64,000 nucleotides of DNA from Myrica gale. Lineage: Eukaryota; Streptophyta; Magnoliopsida; Fagales; Myricaceae. Positions 59,816-64,000 of the stretch are shown piece after piece; position 1 is the stretch's first letter, and the number at the start of each line of letters is the position of its first letter. The DNA lies in contig OZ005617.1 in assembly GCA_963930655.1 (NCBI GenBank), forward strand, positions 5,644,501 through 5,708,500, read 5' to 3'. Both the position numbers and the translations under genes were made by a program. The notes beneath the pieces were generated by a model. The model was not told the DNA's origin. It saw only the letters and a list, made by a program, of their open reading frames with translations, and searched no databases.

Positions 59816-59916
59816 CTCTTTTTTTTTTTGTTAAACCATTAATATTATATATGAAACGAACAAGATTACAACAATAAAGCAACTAAAGAAAAAATAAAAA
59901 GCTAAAAAAAACATAA

Positions 59917-60429
59917 CTATGGTGGTCTAACACCATTGAACTTCCATAAACCTCTATTAAGAAGAAAAGGTGTCAGAACATCTCCAGAAAAGGAGTGGAC
60001 AGCCGCCCAGGCTGCTAATGAGTGAGCTTCCAAGTTTTTAGCTCGAGGAATATAAGCGGGAGAAAAAAAAGGAATAGAGGAAAATAGCGATACGAGGTTA
60101 TGGATAATTGAAGCAATCTTCCAGGGGAAGTTCAGGTTGGTGGTGGATCCTTGCAGGTAGGATAATAGAATGCTTTCCATTAAAATTTGCGAATCTCCTT
60201 GAAAGAGTAAAATGGAAATATGAAGATCGGATGCTTTAGTCAAAGCTAATAGAACAGCTTCTGCTTCTCCGACAAGTGGATCAGTAGAGACTGATTCTTG
60301 AGTCCAGGCACGCAAAATATCCCCGTTGGAGTGAAACAAAATGACTGCACTCATAGACAAAGATTCTCTAATTGCAACATCAAAAGTCATGCGGAGAGGG
60401 TTACCAGGAAGAGATGATGATGCCTTCAC
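59917..60429 (-). pseudogene. LINE RNase H domain
   Basis: Contains the RVT_3-type pattern: FDVAIRESLS, GEAEAVLLAL, FQGDSQILMESI and AHSLAAWA, i.e. Glu and Asp residues at catalytic positions. The usual first Asp region is kept as TFDVA. Open for 170 codons. Confidence 0.8.
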
Positions 60430-60595
60430 ATTTTGAAGAAGTCTTGGCGCATCTTGTCATGCTGCTTTATGTTCTTTATAGGTATGCAGAATTTGCTGAA
60501 GAAGCACCCGTGGAGGAATTCGAACTTGATCATGTAACAGCTTATTTCTAGTTAGTCATACTGAATCCAATAACAGAACATCAAACAGCAAACAG

Positions 60596-61084
60596 CTAAA
60601 AGGAATGACTATCACTAGTTGAAATTCCAAGAAGTCTTGAAGGTTCTAAAATACAAAGTATCCAATCAAGCACTGATCTATGCTGAAAACTCTCCACATT
60701 TATAGCCCATGGTGATAGACGCCACAGTAGACGAACATAAGAACAGGAAAATAAAAGATGATGAATCCTCTCAGAATTAGCACCACAAAAGAGACAGTCT
60801 GAATCTCCCTGAAAAGAAGATTTTAAGTTCATAGCAATTCTATGACGAGTGGGGAAAATGTTCCAAACCACTTTCCACAAAAGAAATTTCAATCTTTCAT
60901 GCATTTTCAGTTGCCATAACTTTTTCCAGTCAAAAGATGGTCCATTTGCTGCTAATGTGCTAGTTGATGAGATTAACTTGTAAGCTGATTTGACAGTAAA
61001 GAGACCTTTAGAATCAGGGGTCCAGACCTCTCTATCCTCTGTGGTAGGAGGAGGGAGATGTATCTGAAGTATGTTTGCCACCAT
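60596..61084 (-). pseudogene. LINE zf-RVT (reverse-transcriptase-associated zinc-binding) domain
   Basis: Reads SKGLFTVKSAYKLI, then WKKLWQLKMHERLKFLLWKV, then C-LFC and HHLLFSCSYVRLLW, matching the plant zf-RVT pattern C-x2-C...H-x4-C. Confidence 0.85.
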
Positions 61085-61617
61085 TGAGCTGTCAAAAGTG
61101 TTGTTTTAACATATGTGCATTCCATGATCTTGGAGAATCAATAATAAAGTGACTAACCAAAGAGGTTGAATATGATATTTGAGAGCCAAAGCAGGGCTGT
61201 GGTTTGAAATAAGGTATTTGTGGAATCCAAGGATCCTGCCAAGTTCGAATTGATTCACCATTCCCCACTATGAAGCAACGACCTTGAGAAATAATAGAGC
61301 GAGTTGATAGTAGTCCCTTCCAGATCCAGGAGGATGAAGCTTTTCTATCTACCTGCAAAAAATCTACATTTTGGAGGTATTTTGCGAGGAGACAATTTAC
61401 CCATGGTCGATTCTATGAAGAAGTCATCATCCAACCCATTTTGGAAATGAGTGCCACATTCATGTCTTTCATTTTCTTGATACCCATGCCACCCATCATC
61501 TTAGAAGTGCAGATCTTATTCCAAGAGTGAAGAGAGAGATGTCTATTGCCATCTGTTTATAACCCCACCAAAATTTCCAAAGTTGGGAATCAATAATGTT
61601 GCAAACTGATTGAGGAA

Positions 61618-63063
61618 TCAAAAATGATGACATACCATACCATATATTGGAATGGCTGAAGCAACTGATTTGATCAACATTTTTCTTCCTGCTTGCGACA
61701 AAAGCTTGCCTTTCCACCTAGAAATTTTCCGATCAATGCGATGTTTGAAATCCGTAAAGGCAGCAAATTTGGATTGTGGCAACATTAAGGGCAGACCCAA
61801 ATGGCGAGAGGAGGTGGACATAGGTAAGAAACCAAAATGTTCTCTGATGATTCTAGCATTAGACCGGTCAGTATTCGTCGTGATGAGGATGAAATATTTT
61901 TGAGCATTTGGAGCTTGACCTGACCACTGAGAGAATAAATTTAGACAAAAATCAATATTTTTAGCCTCAGTGGGAGTAGCCTGTCCAAAGACTAACAAAT
62001 CATCAGCATACAGAAGGTGAGTAATCGGAGGACCCGTTGTACTCAACCTAATACCATGAATCAAAGAGAGGGAAGTGGCCTTGTCCAGCAATCTCGAGAG
62101 AATGTCCATTCAAATAACAAAAAGAAAAGGAGATAAGGGATCTCCCTGACGCAGACCTCAAGTTGGAATAATAAGTCCATGTGGGCTGCCATTTAGAAGA
62201 ATTGAATAGGATACAGAGGAAAGATACTAATGTATCCAATTAATCCATTTGGAGCTAAATCCAAAATTCTGTAAAGCGAGAAGGATAAGATTCCATTCCA
62301 TCCTATCATAAGCCTTAGCCATATCAATTTTTAAAGCAATATTCCCTTTCTTTCCTTTTTTCAAAGATAAAGCATGAAAAATCTCATGTGAAAGAATAAA
62401 ATTATCTTGAATAAGTCGACTCGGTACAAATGCTGACTGATGTTCAGAAATCATTCTAGGTAAGAAAAACTTTAATCGGGTTGCAATGATTTTGGAAATA
62501 ATCTTGTAGCTGACATTGCACAGACTGATAGGACGAAAGTGTTGCACTCTATGAGGATTTTCCAGTTTCGGAATCAGGACTATAAAGGTATAATTCATTG
62601 AAGGTAACAGCGGACCTCCATTGAAGAAATCCTGAATCATACTGATAACATCCGAACTGATAATAGGCCAATACTCTTTATAGAACATAACAGGAAGACC
62701 ATCAGGACCAGAAGCTTTATTTGAGCCCATGGATCTGATTGTATTGTGAATCTCATCGGGAGATAGAATCAGATCCAACATACTTGATTCTTGGTGATCA
62801 ATAACAGGACAAATAAGATTGACCAAGTCAAAAGGGACCAATGGATTTGAAGAACGAAATAGTTGTTCATAGTAAGTGGTAAAAAGATCACCAATATCAT
62901 TGCGATCATTAGCCCAAGACAGATCATCTTGTTGAAGAGAAACAATGGAGTTACGATTTCGTCGAATAACCGTGAAGGCATGGAAAAATTTTGTATTCAA
63001 ATCCTTTGACACCAGCCATTCAACTCTAGAACGTTGCCTCCAAAGTGATTGCTCTCTAATCAA
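61618..63063 (-). pseudogene. LINE reverse transcriptase
   Basis: Palm motifs are readable: SNKASGPDGLPVMFYKEYW, RPISLCNVSYKIISKI, ALKIDMAKAYDRMEW (catalytic Asp) and, in another frame, HLLYADDLLVFG (the YADD box). The break between 62227 and 62109 lies just upstream of the YADD box. A linking segment, 61092-61358, continues the connector. Frameshifts make it non-functional. Confidence 0.93.
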
Positions 63064-63091
63064 CTACTCAAGAATTTCCACTTTAATAGAA

Positions 63092-63195
63092 GCCTCTAGT
63101 ACAATATTTTAAACTGACGAATCTTGTTGTTGAGTATGATCCAGCCTCTAGTACAATATTTTGAACTGACGAATCTTGTTGTTGAGTATGATCCA
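63092..63195. repeat. 52-bp tandem duplication inside the LINE
   Basis: Units starting GCCTCTAGTACAATATTTT at 63092 and 63144 are almost identical (one difference, A/G). They duplicate the segment between endonuclease and reverse transcriptase and shift the frame, since 52 is not a multiple of 3. Confidence 0.93.
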
Positions 63196-63248
63196 GGGCA
63201 CAATTTAATCTGGAAAGTTGGTCTTTAATAAAACCAAAGTGTTTCTTA

Positions 63249-63976
63249 TTACAGATGCGAAGAGCTTTCTTGACTTTTTCCAATTTTTTTTGATAATCGA
63301 ATGGCTGGTCGGGCTTGAACATGGGGACGCCAAGCTGATGCAACAGTAATGTAAATTCCAGGATCCCGAACCCACGTAGCCTCAAATTTAAAAGGGCGGG
63401 GAAGAGATTGAATTTGACCTTCCAATGTAAGAATGAGAGGTATATGGTCCGAGGCAATTGTTGGAGAATGCAAAATGGATGCATTTGGATGCTGAATACG
63501 CCACCTAACATTGACCAAGCCTCTATCAAGTCTTTCGCGAATATTGGCACAACCTCCGCGGCCATTATTCTAAGTATAAGGATTACCCTTGAAACCCAGG
63601 TCAATTAATCCATTAGAGAAAATGAAGTGTCGTAATCCGCCTGTAGAAGATTCTGCAACAGGTCTTCCTCCCTTTTTCTCATTTGGTGAAATACTGAATT
63701 GAAATCACCCAATAAAAGCCAAGCTTTTGTATGAGATCCTGCCAATAACTGTAAGGAATACCAAAATTGGCGTTTTTCACAATACTGAGATGGGCAATAA
63801 GCTAAAGTTAAAAGGAAAGAAGAGTAAGGCACATCAGGGTACATCAAAATATTTAACATCCATTGAGAGCTACCCAAAACAGAAACAGAGACGTTAGGAC
63901 GCCACATAAACAGTAAACCACCTTTAGAACCAACAGGTGGTGCAGATACAAAATGCGAGAAACCAAACTTATACAC
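63249..63976 (-). pseudogene. LINE APE-type endonuclease
   Basis: Landmarks are KGGLLFMWRPNVSVSV, LLLGDFNSVFHQ (GDFN metal-binding motif) and, after a frame change at about 63520-63605, TIASDHIPLILTL (the SDH catalytic motif). The upstream part of the domain lies beyond the window. Confidence 0.88.
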
Positions 63977-64000
63977 AATACTAGTAGTCTGACTCTCTTT

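Larger units (their letters stand above)
59819..64000 (-). mobile_element. L1-type LINE (non-LTR retrotransposon), 5' part beyond the window
   Basis: On the minus strand, pieces occur in the canonical LINE order: APE-type endonuclease (63976 to about 63250), reverse transcriptase (63063-61618), a zf-RVT-like domain (61084-60596), a plant-type RNase H (60429-59917) and an 11-base poly(A) (59819-59829 as T's on the plus strand). Frame breaks separate most domains, so the copy is dead. The RNase H after the zf-RVT domain is typical of many plant L1 elements. The 5' end and any target duplication lie outside the window. Confidence 0.95.

Noticed and set aside
1-64000. CRISPR array, phage, operon or other prokaryotic system
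   Set aside because: The window is clearly plant nuclear DNA; the tandem repeats present have two or three units without regular spacers.

Overview
The window looks like nuclear DNA of a eudicot plant, probably a woody species, though I cannot name it. It is AT-rich, with long intergenic stretches, (TA)n, (GA)n and (CT)n tracts, intron-containing genes with GT..AG borders, and many transposable elements. I support five host genes: an MTP1-type vacuolar zinc transporter (+, CDS 5195-6424, with a likely long 5'UTR intron), a DMR6/DLO-type 2-oxoglutarate dioxygenase (-, four exons, 10776-12124), the mitochondrial small TIM chaperone Tim13 (-, two exons, 29050-30780), a NGATHA-type B3 transcription factor (+, 41967-43175), and a serine-rich plant protein of unknown function (-, five exons, about 52370-58969). 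Small gene relics lie between the first two: a copy of the MTP1 His-rich loop (8513-8711) and a frameshifted caffeate-type O-methyltransferase fragment (9579-9779).

The space between genes is a set of mobile elements, several of which can be delimited to the base by their target-site duplications (TSDs). They are: MULE-type foldback MITEs (3115-3416 inside the MTP1 leader intron, 7171-7402); a 1.5 kb solo LTR (14165-15667, TSD AAGTT); a 4.15 kb MULE (19349-23500, perfect 9-bp TSD) holding a decayed transposase and a convergent GRF-zinc-finger pseudogene; a non-autonomous hAT family with CAGTGGCGGA-like ends (17339-18492, 24114-25650, 35667-37015); a nested pair of other hAT-like elements (31151-32359 and 32361-32727); a 319-bp TRIM retrotransposon (40769-41087); a tRNA-derived SINE (about 25688-25875); and a decayed L1-type LINE running off the right edge (59819-64000, minus strand).

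Layout: 1-2150 nothing recognised; 2168-6900 MTP1 transcription unit; 6900-10775 MITEs and gene relics; 10776-12215 dioxygenase gene and TATA box; 12216-27000 transposon-rich; 27000-28620 weakly coding-like DNA; 28700-30800 TIM13; 31143-41100 transposon-rich intergenic DNA upstream of the NGATHA gene; 43176-52370 long AT-rich intergenic DNA; 52370-58969 the unknown gene; 59819-64000 LINE. The host genes are not functionally clustered, as is usual in plants. No CRISPR, operon or prokaryotic system is present. The most interesting material is the structure and decay history of the transposons, above all the two-gene MULE and the nested hAT insertions.
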